A stretch of 64,000 nucleotides of DNA from Undaria pinnatifida (lineage: Eukaryota > Sar > Phaeophyceae > Laminariales > Alariaceae), in contig JABAKD010000005.1 in NCBI GenBank assembly GCA_012845835.1, forward strand, positions 9,288,823-9,352,822. Reading direction: 5' to 3'. A program made the translations under genes and the position numbers. Positions 12,601 through 26,900 of this stretch are shown in pieces. The notes under the pieces are model-generated. The model was given only the letters and a program-made list of their open reading frames with translations, made no database searches and was not told the origin of the DNA. Within the stretch, counting starts at the first letter, position 1; every line of letters begins with the position of its first letter.

Positions 12601-15600
12601 CTCGAAATAAAAACTAGTTTTTCGGTGGCATGGGTAGAGATCCTTATGAGAGGAGCCTTGAGAAAAAAAAACAAAAAAAAAGAGTCACCGTACGGAAGCA
12701 ATGCGCCATCTTTTTTCCGGGGCTTTTAACTCGGGGGGCTCTATACCTCTGTCCGAAAACCTGACATGGGGGGGGGGAGGGAGGGGAGTTCTACCCGATG
12801 GATAACCGCATGGCCAAGGTGTACCACGAAAATATTCCAAGAAAATAGTGAAAATTCCGACGATTTTTGGTCAAGAAACCCCCGTGATTCAGAAAGACGT
12901 TTCACTCCGAAGTTGATACCTTTATCGTAGCATGCGTCAGTAACCTTCCTTGCGGTCGGGGCGCGGCCGAAGCTTCTGAGGTTCCCAACACGAGGAAGCT
13001 CAGCAATCTCATCCGAAACGTGACTCCGAAGGCCTCTCAATTGCGCACTCCCGACCGACGCTTTCATGCGCTACAGTGCTCAGCCCCCGGCCGGAAACGC
13101 CGGGCCCATAAAGTGCAAACCCTACCCTCAATCGCGTAATCCGACCAACGCTTCCATGCGCTACAGTATTTAACAGTCCTGAGACAAAAAATACACTCGT
13201 AAAAAAAACGATCAGACTAACCGATAGTTTGTTTCCTCGCTTGAGGAGCTCAAACCCCCGGCCGGAAACGCCGGACTCATAAAAGTGCAAACCCTACCGC
13301 GGGATGACTCAAGAGCGCAGACGCGGGGGGCTACGTTTTAGAGGCAGCACGTTTCGTCTGAAAAGGTTTCTGACTGACGGAGCTCCTTAACCGGGAATCG
13401 TCGGGAATATCTAGCAATTTCTCGTCGTGTACCTCGGCCATGGGGGTTTTTCGTCCGGTCTCTATCAGTTTTATTTTTCTCCAAACCGGTTTTTGTAGGA
13501 GAGGTCTTAAGCTCCCAAAATTGAGGGGTAGTATTAAGAAAAAAAAGTGGTGCACCTCTTTCGTAGCTAGCGTCTGCACCTCTCCTGTAGTATGTGTCTC
13601 GGACGGGTCAAAGCAGGGCCCAAATCGCAGGGGTTAGGGTTTTACCGTTGTGATGAGGGAAAACGGCAACCTCGCGATCCAGCAATAACGATGGCGCGAG
13701 CTCGTCAGTCACGCGGCGAGAGGGCTTGTCCTGGGTCCTCGCGGAAGATGGGGAAGATTACGCTGGCAAGATGTGGTGAACGGTTTCGAGTGCCGCCCTG
13801 CGATTGCGGTTCTTGTTTTAACGAGCAACTTGGAGTAGTTGCACATAATAAGAGGTTGGGTCTATGTTTTGTTTGACTCTCTTTCCTGCTCCTACAAATG
13901 TTCTCACGTGGTCATGTGAGTTTGTCCCCAAACCCGGGTGTGCGGTTCTAAGACAGTAAAGATAAACATCACGAACACGGAATGTATTTTGCTGGTCCCC
14001 TTGACTATCACCAGGGTGCGACAGCGCGTGCTGGAGAAGACGCAACTGTGGGGGCCCACCTTCAGTCTCTCCCGCCAGTTCGAATTCCACGACCCAAGGA
14101 ACAGGTGCGGCGCGCAAACCCTTTTTGCACACGAGCCCAGCAGGTGCATCGTTGATAAAAATATCATTCTTGGTCTGTTAACGTAGTTGGAATGAGCTTG
14201 TTGGGTGCCATTTGCTATTTCTTTAGTTTTTTACTGCTTGTAACAGTAGAGTTTCCCACTTATTCGCAAAATTGGTTGGCGCCCACAGGCTGTGTACGAG
14301 GCGAACGGAATTATCCTTGCATTGGTTGAATAAATTTGGTTGGGCTACGGTTACGGTTAGATATCATTTAATGTGTACGTTAACTATTTTCTCGAGTAAG
14401 TGATGAGGTACTCTCGCTTGTATTTTTTTTTGTGTGTGTGTTTTTTCGAAAACTCTCCTAATGGATTCCCAACCATGTCGGCGTTTAGATTTTCGGCTAA
14501 TCGTGTGCTCTATAAACCATTGCGTTCATTAAAAGTTGACCAAATAAAACCAACAATCCCGTCCCTCTAGAAATTACCAGCTAAACAAAACACTTTTATC
14601 CCTCTACAGCCCTAGCCTTAGTCAACCCTTACTTTCCTTCTATTGTCCATGTGTGTGCATCCAACTGCAACCGGAACGGTGACTAACTGCTACTTTTTTT
14701 CTTCTCGGCGATGATGGAGCAGCTCGGTGTTTATACTTCCCTCTGCATAGCCCTTACATTCCTAAAACTAACCATTCATGCATGCTAAGACAGAGGTGTC
14801 ACTTTCAGGGTGAAACGCTTTCCTGAAAGAGGGAGGGGGGCGCTCCTTAGCTCCCAAAATCGTCGTTAAAAAAATCGTGTTTTTTTTGTTCGGAATAGTT
14901 TTCGTTGTCGTATTCCTCGTGTTTTTTTTGTTCGAAATAGTTTTCGTTGTCGTATCCCTTGGCCATGGAGTTATTCATTGCGGCAGCACATTTATTCTCC
15001 ACCCCCGAATCGGAGTTTGGGCGAGGATACATGTAGGTCTTGAGCTACGCAAAGGCGAGGAGGTGATCGGACAAACAAAAAAAATGGTGCGTCTCCGCCG
15101 CAGCATGCGTAACGCGTGCTACGATAGAGGTATACCTTTTTTTGGCGAACTTTTTTCTGAATGACGGGGCTCCTTAACCCGAAATCGTCGGAAATTTCAT
15201 CACTTTTTGTTTTGCATGATTTTCTCGTTGTGTACCTAGCTTGGCGATGGGATTTTTCATCCGGTCTATCTAGCGGTTTTATTTTTCTCCAAAATCTGTT
15301 TTTGGGGAGAGGTCTTAAGCTCCCAAATTGAGGAGTAGAATTAGAAAAAAAAAAAGTGGAGAACCTCTACCGTAGCAAGCATCCCGCCTCAACTAACAAA
15401 TAAGCTCAACCCTTCACGAGTAAAAAACGAAAAATAACCAGTTGACTTAATTTATTTTGTTCGACATTTTTTCCATACCCCTTAGCTCAACTTACCAGTT
15501 TCCATATGTTCCATCTGTCTGCAAAGGGGGATGGTGACGGTAGAAGATTTTTCTTCGGTGATGGAGCAGCTCGGTGTTTACCTCTCCGGACAGGAAACAG

Positions 15601-17935
15601 ACCACATCAGACGCCTCTTCGACAGGTACTATTACTGCTAAACGTTATTTTCGTCCGCGTTTGCATATCGCCGAATCATGGCTTGCTTGCTTCTCTGGTT
15701 TTTGTGTTCGCGATCCGCGTTGTATGTAGAGAGTGATCAAAAGCATCTCTTTGACACAAAAACTTTAAAAAGCCAATTTCTCAACCCTCAAACTTTAGTC
15801 TATATTATTCCAAGCGTCTTGTCCTTTATAAAGAAAGCGACAACACTTCAAGAAAAAAAAAATTACCAGTTGAGTCATCCCGCGCTATATAGAGGTGCAG
15901 CAGATTCTAAGAAATTTTCTCACAAGGAGCTCACTATTGTTTTTCACCCGACGCAACACAACTTCAAATAGACATTCGTTCGCGCGCAACCCTGACCAGC
16001 ATTTGTATGTGCTGGACCAGTCCTGAATAAAACACATATGCTCGGTAATATTATCATACTAACCGATGCTTCCCACGCTTGAGGAGCTCAACCGGTAAGG
16101 TATACCGTTTCTTGGCTCAAAAAGTACCACTTTTACCGTGGCAAAAGAGCCTTCACACGGTAGGGGTGCAGCAGCATAAGTCCCTGAGCTCCTCACACGA
16201 GGAAACTCAATATCTCACCCGATACTGCATGACTTCGAAGGCATTCGTTCGCACAACCCAACCAAGCTTTTACGCCTTAGTTCCTAAAACAATATATATA
16301 TATGCACTCGTGAAATTTCTTCATCAATGACTAACCGCTAGTTCCTCACTACTCAATCGGACACAAGTACATTTGTCAATCCAACAACGGCAACCCCCTA
16401 GCGTGGGACGACTCTCATGACCTTGTTGATGATTCCAGGCTATTGACAGAGGTTTAGACGGAATACAAGAGCATGGCCTCGTTTGTGCTGAAAATAGTGT
16501 AGGACACGCCCTGCCTTGCATAATAATTCCAGCCTGGTCGCAAAATAAGAGATTCTTAACTGGCGTCGCGAACTGTACCAGGAGCACCGTGCTACAGAGT
16601 TGGCCCCTTTATAACTGACCACTAGTAGTCTGTAAAAATAAGCCACGTTTATGAAGGATTATCATTGTAGTTGGGAAAAATAGCATATTTTGACCCAGAC
16701 TGGTACAATGTTCTTGGTGCACCAAATGTTTCGATTTTGGGTGGGATCACTTTTACAGTAGTATTTTGCGAAGGATAGCGTCTGGCAGAGGTGATCTCGC
16801 GAAGAACGAGGTTTTCTCGGAAGCGATGAACGTGCCTACGTTGTTGTTGTTGTTGTTGTTGTCGTTGTTCTCATACTAGCGAGTTTCTAATATATTGTCC
16901 AATTTTTGGATCATAGCTCTCGGAAGTTTGCGGCGTTGCGTGGACCAATCCTGCAGGAGCGAACAGTCTCCCATTTACCATTGCCAATAAAAGTATCCCA
17001 TGATAATAAAAACCCAAGATGTTTGTTTTTCTTAGAAGCTAAAAATATATTTAAAGCTGAAACACTGTTCTCGGTCTGAAACTATCTATCAATTCATTAT
17101 CGGCATAATCTAGTCCGCGCTCACGACATAATATGTGGTACAGTACAGAAACTCCCCTCTACTATGCTGGTACGTGCAAGCTGAAAAAATCGCACTATAG
17201 CGGCAATCAGAGTCACTCCGCCCACGTCCACTGCTGGTTGTTCCCATCTGTGCCAAGCGATTTCACAGGCGCTAGAGTGGGAAGCAGGCACTGCTCAACC
17301 GGCACTATAGCGGCAACTGGCACTGCTCTACTCGTTGTTCCCATCTGTGCCAAGCGATTTCACAGGCACTATAGCGGGAAACCGGCATTAATCAAACGGC
17401 ACTATAGAGGGACCACTGCTACTACTACTGTACCTCGAATGCGAAGACCCAACCTTTCTTTGCTTTATCTTCTCTAAACCTTGGCGCACAATCGGCTGAC
17501 CAATCAGGTACGGGGACGGAGCGATTGACTACACTGATTTCTGCCAAAGCATAATGTTCGATCGCCAGGAAATGGAAGCGCTGGCGGGAAAAATCAACTC
17601 CCGCTTTGCAGAACTCAGGTGGGCTTTGTCGCGCTTTGAACGCTCGGTGTTGACAGCGTTTCTGTCCGTAGCTGGTTAGGTCCATCGACGTTGATAAGGT
17701 TGGCTTGTGTGATTTACCAGCAGAGCTTTTTCACACACTGGAGAAACGGTTAACGCGCGGCGTGCACGAGACGAAGTTTTTTTCTTCTATCCCCGAGCTC
17801 GTTGTTTTGAGTGTGTTTGGGGTAAGGCTTGCATGAATCAAAGCTTGTGTCAATCAATCATCTCGTTTGCCCGTGTAGTTGGTTGGTTCGTCGGCGTTGA
17901 TTGGCTTGTGTTGGTTTAATTGGCTGACTGGCTAA

Positions 17936-17989
<54 letters not shown>

Positions 17990-20900
17990 CCACCCCCCCC
18001 CCCCCCATTTACGGCATGCTCCTCGCCTCATGCTTTTGGTGCTCGAGGGCACCTTGTCCCTTAGTCGATACCATAGTTGACGGCCAGCGCTGCGTCGTAT
18101 GATACGAACAGTTAGTTCAGGGCTTTATTTCCACGGGTCATGATCAAACTCTCGCGGGTCGAGTCGGGTAGGGACAGGTCAGGAGATATTTCGGACTCTC
18201 ACGGATCGGAACGGGTCGGGCCAGGGGGCTTTCAAAATCTCCCGGGTCGGTTCGGGTCATCCTGTCCCGGCCCGACCCCTAGGGAGGTGACCCAACCCGC
18301 GAAAACCCCTGCCATTTTTCAGGGCTTTTCACGGGTCATGATTTTACCCACGGATCATGTCAGAAGGTTATCAAAACCTCGCGGGTCGTGTGGGGTAGGG
18401 TCAAGAGATGTTTGATACCAGGTACATCACGGGACGGGTCGGGTCGGGAAAGAAGGAATTGAAATCTCGCGGGTCGGGACGTGTTTACCCCGACTCGGCC
18501 TGACCCGTGAAAAGCTTCGCTGTTTTTCTTCTACCTTCCTGTGAAGGGTTTATGGATGTGATTCAACGCTGAAGCTCATGCTGCAATAGTAAAGGTGACC
18601 CGAACGAGTTGTCCCACGGTAGAGGGTTTTGCACACTTTTTGGAGGCCTTGACATTTCTGGCCGGTTGAGTTTCCTCTCCTCCAAGTGTGGAGCTATCAT
18701 CATCATCGGTGAGTATGATACTTTTACGAAAAGGAGGATCGTGTTGGTCGGGTTGAGCGAGCGAATGTCTTCGAAGCTATTATGTCTCGGTTAATTTTGT
18801 TTTAGCTCTCCTCACGTTAGGAGCTCAGAAAGTTCTTAGAATTTGCTGCACCCCTAGCGCGGGATGGCTCAGATAATTCTCAGAATCTGCTGCACCCCTA
18901 GTGCGGGATGACTCAGAAATTTCTTAGAATCTGCTGCACCCCTAGCGCGGGATGGCTCAGAGAATTATCCAAAATCTGCTGCACCCCTAGCGCGGGATGA
19001 CTCAGAAAATTTTCAGAATCTGCTGCACCCCTAGCGTGGGATGGCTCAAAAATTTCTTAGAATCTGCTGCACCCCTAGCGTGGGATGGCTCAGAAAATTA
19101 TCAGAATCTGCTGCACCCCTAGCGTGGGATGGCTCAGAAATTTCTTAGAATATGCTGCACCCCTAGCGTGGGATGGTTCAGAAAGTTCTCAGAATCTGCT
19201 GCATCCCTAGCGTGGGATGGCTCAGAAAAATTTTAGAACCTGCTGCACCCCTAGCGTGGGATGGCTCAGAAAGTTTTTAGAACCTGCTGCACCCCTCGCG
19301 TGGGGTGGCTCGAACCCGTAACCTTAACCTTGACCCTAACCTCAACCCCAACTGAACGCAACAATGTGTAAGGCTAGTGCTCTTCGCGTCGTACACAGGC
19401 GCGAGTAGTGAGACGTATGCACCAGTATGGACCTGGCACATCGTAGGCTGACTCCCGATTTCACTTTTTATATTTTTCTGGCGGAGGCATGAATTGCGTC
19501 AGCTGTGATATATGCGTGTACCACCTGTGATTTGTTTGTGATTTTTCTCTGGGGTATTCCTTAGCTCCAGAGTGACTGGAGCCTGTCCTGTGACCACGGA
19601 CTTGATTTTGCGAGTTAATGTGAGAACAACGACAACAACAACAGCGCGCGCCAGCGATGGTGCCGTCCGTATAAGTGGCCCATATTACTGATGACCTACA
19701 TGCCGTTGTCGAACGACAAGATAAGAACAACACTCGATAACGATAACCTTTAGCTCAAACACCGGGAACGATAAACAGGCGCAGGGGCGTTGACATTCGA
19801 TCGGCGTTCGACATGTACGACCTCAGCAAGACCGGCTTCGTCAGCCGGAGAGATTTTCGAGAGGCCATGAGGAAGCTAAAGGTACGAACACACATCACCA
19901 CGTTGAGAAAAAAGTGAAACGCCGAAACCCACGGTACTGGGCGGGGGCAGGCACGAGGTATCCCTTTTTTTTTCCTCTACCGAGGATAGGTCACCGCCGC
20001 GTGTTGGACAGTAAGATCTCACTCAAAATATATATACACTTGGAAGTATACCCGACGCGTGCTACGATATAGGTGTCACTTTTCGCCTGCAATGGTTTCT
20101 GCATGACCGGGCTCGGAAATACGCCATTCCAGACCAAAAAAAACGTACAAGTACGCCATTTTTTTTTTGTGCATGCTTCTCGTTGTCTACAGAGTACTTA
20201 GGCCAGAGGTTTTTTTTATCTGGTTGGCAGCAGCAGTTTTATTTTTTCTCCAAATAAATCTGTTTTTTTATGGGAGAGGTCTGAAGCTCTCCCAAAACTG
20301 AGGAAACAAACCTCCAGAAAAAAAATGGTGCACCTCTATCGTAGAACGCGTCACCCCTATACTAATTCCAAGTAATTTTTACAGCTGTAAAAGCATTAAC
20401 CCCTTTACAACTGGAAACCCGTTTTTGGGGAAAAAATACTTGGATTTAGTATAGGGAGGGGTTTGGGGGCTCTAAAGGGGTCAAGGTCGTCGGCACAACC
20501 ATGCCAAACTATTCTTCGGTGGTGTATATATTGCGAAACCGGAACGCATAGAGATAGCTATCCCGTCGCGCGAGTGTGGCTCTGAGCTACTGAAAAAGGA
20601 AGCCTTACGGTAAGCAGTGGGGCGCCCCAATAAGGCGGTCTGAGTAGTGCGGTATCCCGGTACAAGGCGGTCAAAATCGCTTTAGGTTCCACTGGGGAAA
20701 ATCAAGTGCACTCGTATTAACCTGGAATGAATAAGGCGGCTTCCCTCTATAAGGCGGTCGCATTGCTATCGCACACCACCGCTTTACACCTTACTGTAAA
20801 CGCATGCTATGATAGGAGTACAGTGGGGGTTCCTCGATAAGGCGGTCTGAGTAACGCGGTATCCCGATATAAAGCGGCCAAAATCGCTTGGCACGACTGG

Positions 20901-23900
20901 GGAACTGCATTCATAACCTGGAATGAATAAGGCGGTTTCCCTATATAACGCGGTCATAGTGCCCTGACACACCACCGCCTTACTGGGCGACCCCTCTACA
21001 AGGCGTTCATAGTGCCCTGGCACACCACCGCCTTACTGGGTGACCCTTATATAGTGCTGCTGTGCCCACAAGCGACCCCCCCCAAACCGCACTAGTCCGT
21101 CTGACGAGCGGTTTTTGGAAGGATGCAGTTCACCCTTCATGCAACTCGCCGAACACGTCACGGCGCTTCGCGCTTGGTGCAAGCAATGTCTGCCTGGTTG
21201 GTGAAACCCCGACGTGCTCCATCCCAGCGTTGTAGGGGTGCGAGGGTCAATGGTCCTGCGACTACGGCCATGCATAAATATCGAGTACACCCCAACCCGC
21301 GCCCCCGCCCAACCGCACTAACTAATGTATCGCGTTCAGAATAGCCTACATTTGGTCGAATATTGGTGCGGACGGTAGTGCTGGCTATACCGGAAGCCAA
21401 CACGGGTGTCAGACAACACCCCCCCTACGGCAATGATTTTTATCGAAACATTTTTCTCCATAACATGGCAAGAGCGGTGCTCTCAAGACGATAAAGGTAT
21501 ACCTTTTTGTGGCTGAAACGTCGTCTGAACGACGGGGAGATCCTTAACCCGGAAAAATCGCGAAAAACAACAAAATCTCACTTCGTTTTTTTTTTGTTTT
21601 TGTGCAACCTGCTTCGCTTGTACAGTACGCCTATTCCATGCGTGGAACGATAGCGCACCGGTTAAAACTTTAAGCTTTTCTCGAAAATCAATCAGCTCTT
21701 TTAGGGTGAGGCACAGAGGTCCGACCGCGCGTGCTGCGTGCGATGGAGAGATATTAATAGCACCGTTAGACTTTTGCGTTTCTGAAATTTCGGGGGTTCT
21801 TAACGCCAAGCCGCCGGAATGTCATCGCTTTTTTTCAAATAAATCCGTTTCTTTCTTTCTTTTTTTTGGTGTATAGACCTCGCTAGATCATGTGTTTGTT
21901 CTCGTCGGGGCTCACCTTCAGTTTGCTCAAAATCAGTTCTTGCCTCAGAAAAAGAAAAAAGAGCTCCCCAAGCGAGGAGCCTCAGAAGGCAAAAAATATA
22001 CCAGGTATATATCTACACCGTAACAGGCGGTATAACAAGGGGCGGGGGGGGGGCGGGTGAGTGCGTGCGTGCGGCGTTTGTGCTTTCCGCGCGCGTTGAC
22101 CCATGCTGCGGAGTGTACTCCCACGCGGCCATGTAGGGGTGCAGCAGATTCTAAGAAATTTTCCGAGCTCCTAACACGAGAAGCCGGCTCAACATCTCAC
22201 CCGAAAAAAAAAACTTTCGAAGAGATTTCGTTCGCGCGAAACCCGACCAACAAAAACACTTCGATGCGCTGGTGGTCCTCGAAAAAACAAGACCTACTCG
22301 AAAACAAGTATCATCGTCGTCGATAGATAGATGTATCTCCATGCTTAAGAAGCTCACCCAGGTCAGAAAGTTTAGCCGAAAAAAGTGCAGCTCCTACCGT
22401 ACGGGTGCACCATTTTTGTTTTCTGGGGGAGTCGCTCTACGGTAGCCCCCCCCCCCCGACTTTTCTTCAACCTGCCCCCGGCCAAATCTCCTGAAGTACA
22501 ATGCCCCCTTTGCCACTCCGACGTCATTGTTGGATAGTCCTTTGCAAAAAAGAAAATGTGTGTGGCGGTATCTTTCTTCCATAGCGCCCTTCCTCGTGTC
22601 GAGCAGCCATGAAATGTTCGGTAAAGGAAATCGCTGGTTTTCGGGGGTGGGGTGGGGGGGGGGCTATCGTAGAATCAGTCGGCTCCTATTCTATTGAGGA
22701 TTTCTTCTACAAAAAAATAAAACTGATTTGGCGTAAGCCAAAAGTGCAACCCGATGCCCAGGCCCATGGCCTAAGGGAAAAAAAAACATTTTTTTTTCTG
22801 CAGAAACAAGAATGATGTTTCCGGCGGTTTGGGGGGTTAAGACGCAGGACTCCGGAAATTTTCGCACGCAACTAACCCCACACCAACTTGAGTCCAGGTA
22901 TAAGCCACTTTTCCCAAATATACCAAATATAATCCGGAGTAAACGTGGCTTCGTATTTGCGCCCAGACTGGCACCTATCATACCCAGGTAGATACTTAGA
23001 AAATATTGTAGCCGGCAAGCTTACTGTTAGAATATATAGCAAGCCACCACCACCACCGCAGCCCTAGAAATGACGCGTGACATCTTGACGTGTGATGTTT
23101 ACACCACAATACCATAAGCTTTGGTACTGTTTTTTGGGTAAAATTATTTTTTTGCTCCTCAGCCCTTTATCGTCGGAATCATGCCGTTCTTGTTTTCTTC
23201 AATGTTACTCTTGGTATCGTGGTATGGGGTCACGCCGTGGGATTTGTTCATGCGGGGTTGCACCACAGTTCCTTAAACGAGGAGATGAGAGGGTTTTTTT
23301 TTTAACAGGGCCTTTTCACGGGTTGGAGAGCTGGTCACGGGTCGGGCCGGGTCGGATCAGAGTGGCCCGGCCCGACTGGTGAGATTTCGAACACCACCTC
23401 CCGACCCAACCCGTTCCATCCCGTGATATTTCGAACACCACCTCCCGACCCGACCCGTTCCATCCCGTGATATTTCGAACACCACCTCCCGACCCGACCC
23501 GTTCCCGTTCCATCCCGTGAGATTTCGAACACAACCCCTTGATCCGACCCGAATCGGCCCGCGAGATTTTGGAAGAATCCTGTCACGACGCGCGGGTCAG
23601 GTCATGACCCGTGACAAGCGCTGGCAAATTAGGTACACCCCTTTACAGCAGCATGCCTCTCTTGCGGTTCTCGTGTAATTCTCGCCCACCACCGCTCTCG
23701 TGTCCATTGTCCACCCTCGTGCCGTTTGTCAAGGTGCCGGTAACGGAACACCAGCTGCAGTCCCTCTGCTCGCGGTTCGGACAGCTGGGGGACCCCGACA
23801 GCATTAGCTACGAGGATCTCTTCTTTTTCGTGCATTCAGCCACGCCAGAGCTCAACACCACAAGGTAAAATGAACGAACTCCTCAAGGGTATGCTTTTTC

Positions 23901-26900
23901 TTTTATCACATGGCAAACAGCGTTAGCCACAAATGTTTCTTCTTTTTTTGCGCGATCAGCCATGCCAGAGCTCAACACCACAAGGTAGAACGAATGAAGT
24001 CTAGAAAAAGAGCATGCTTCTCTAAGGTAAATGAATGATTTCCTAAAAAAGGGCATGTTTTTTCTTAATCGCATGGCAAACAAACGGCGTTAGCCACGAA
24101 CGTCGCTTCCTTTTTCGTGTAGTCAGTCGTGCCCAGAGCTTTCCGCGACAAGGCAAATACCAAGGATATACCCTGCTTATCACATGGAAACCCTACCAAT
24201 ACCGTCACCAAGGAAAACCTCGGCGCGAGATACGATGGGGTGCGCACCCGATATTTTTGCGGATCCTCCTTGGAGGAGCTCTATACTTCAACAAAAAAAT
24301 GACGAGCACAAAAAGCTGAAAAGCGGGAATGCTGGACCCAATGCCCGATAAAAATGAAGGCAGGTACCGAGGGAGGGCGAAGGGATCATACCTGTGACCA
24401 CGGCTTGTCCAGGAGGTCGCTTGCTGAGGGGGAGACCTCTTACGAGTTGAGCCGGAGAGCTAACATGACGACTAAAACAAGAAAAAAAAAAACTGCTTCA
24501 AGAAAAAAAAAGAGCTGGCTTCAAGGAAGGCTGCACGCTCGCTCTTTGAAGAATCCCAAGGCCTATGCACGCAAGGCACAAAACGAAAAAATTCTCAAAA
24601 CGAAAAATTTCTCCCACTGTATGTAGTGGTCGCACTTCATGGGCCAAACGTTTCTGACTGGTTGAGCTCGCTCAAGAGAGGAACCACCGGTTACTGTATG
24701 ATGCTTCTATGAGCATTTCAGTTTTAGTGTAGGGCTAGGGCGTAGAATTTTCGGTCGGGTTGCGCGAACGAGTCTGTCTCCAAAGTAACGTTTCGGATGG
24801 TGAGATCTTGAGCTCCCCATGTTAGGAGCTTAGAAACTTCTTAGAATCTGCTGCACCCCCTATTTTTTTTTCACACTCATCTACTTTCCAGCTTCTGGAT
24901 TAAAACCGTTGTCACAGGTGTCGTCCCTTATCCCCCCCGGTTCTTGCCTTCAATTTTTATCGTGCATAGGGTTCAGCAAAACCCACTGCTCGTCGATTTT
25001 TCATCGAGTGTCGTGGGGTGACTCATCAGTGAGATTCCAGGTAGTTTTGGGTAGTTCCTCGGTTAGAGAGCATCCCCATCGTAGCACTCATCGCCTTTCT
25101 TGCCACATCACGAACCCACCAACGTGGCCTGTTACCGTAATTTGAGGGAATTGATCCGTCTGCGCTTCAACTTTTCCGCACTGCTCTCGTTTCGGCAAGG
25201 ACACCCGGGCGTTTCAATGACTTGATTGCTACCGTAGTGGCCCCTCTATAGTGCCAGTCGAGTAGTGCCGGCTGCCCACAATAGTGACCGTTGAGTAGTG
25301 CCGAATGCTCTCAATAGTGCAGTTTGATTAGTGCTGGTTACCCGCAACAGTGCCTGTGAAATGACACATACGGGTACCAATAGTAGTGACGGTATGAGGA
25401 GTAGTGCCGGTAGCCGCTATAGTGCCGGTATTTCCCTCTATAGTGCACATACCGGCACTGTAGAGGGACCACTACTGTACGAAGTATTTCCGGTTGGCAC
25501 ACACCGGCAATATAGAGGGACCACTACTCTGCATGATACGATACTCTCACATTACTAATAGTTCATTTCCCTGGAAGCAAGCCCGTCCGTGGTCGCAAGA
25601 AAAAATATTGACAAAAATAAAAACACGATGGCAGCCGGGGGTCTCCCCGTTGCCGGTACAGTGCCCGAGAACTCGCTCGGTACCACTGGAACCCGGTATA
25701 CTTCTCTAGCAGCATTAGTGTTCTTATGTTATATAGGATTTAGTGGGCTATTACTCCGTTTGACCACTTGCAAAAGGTTAACCAATAGCTTACCCAAACT
25801 AAGTCTTACAATATACCCACTAGTAGTGCCGATGTGCCCGGTATACTGCCGTATTGTTGGCTGCCTCATATCAGCACTAACGGGAGACCACCACTACTGC
25901 TGTATGTGGAAGTCTCTGATGCACGGCCCTGGGCGCTCCATGTGTGTGTGTGTTCTTCACATTAAACCGTTCTTCTACTCGTCGACATCCAGCACACCCA
26001 GTGTCCGTACTGATTCTTCACCCTAGAAAGATCAGCTCTGTGGTCACAAGCTACGACACAGAGATAATGCATCGTAATGCATTCGACAACGCAATGTCAT
26101 GCCCTAGTACTGGGTACGACAGGCACAACATACATACGTCAGCGACAGAAATACATTGGAAGAGAGAAATACGAAATAAACAAAAACAAAAACAAAAACA
26201 AAAAACAAAAACAAAATAAGAAAACAAATAAAAACAAAGATAAAAATAAATCAAAAAATGAAACAAACAAAATGAAGGGGAAATCGAAGAAACAACCCAA
26301 CCGGAAAGGAGAGCCAAAGCTCGGAAAAGAAACATACCAGGTAATAAAATGAAATAAAATAAAGTAAAGCAAAACCAAAATAAGATAATCCAAACACGAG
26401 CCAAAAACCTGGACACGGAAGGAGGGAACAAAGGGGAAAAAAATACCCCAGAAAAAGACGAAAAGTGCTATGTACCTACTAGTCGGCCTGGTACCTTGCT
26501 ACCCTGTCTGCCATCTCCTTCCTGCCTTCGTCCACCGCGGTCTCCCTTCTATTCCTCCTGTTGCCCCCCCTGCCCCCATTCCCTTGGACGGCTTTCCTTC
26601 TACTCCTCCTGTTTCCCCCCCTCCCCCCTTTGTGTTCTTCTCATTAAACCAAAATACCTGAGCAAAAAACTTGGTATCCAGCTGCACTAAATCTCGTGTT
26701 GCCGGGCCGTCGAGTTTCCTGCAGGCCAATGAAGTCACAGCCGAGTTGCTGGCCTTTCGCCAGTACACGCTCGTCATGCCCATACCCGTTCTTCCCCTTT
26801 ACGGCCAGGGTACGCACGTTGTAGGTCGCTACCGCCACAAGTGCCGCCTTCCGTCTCTTACGAGTCTCGCGTGCTGCTTTCTCAGCCAGCCGACGAGAGG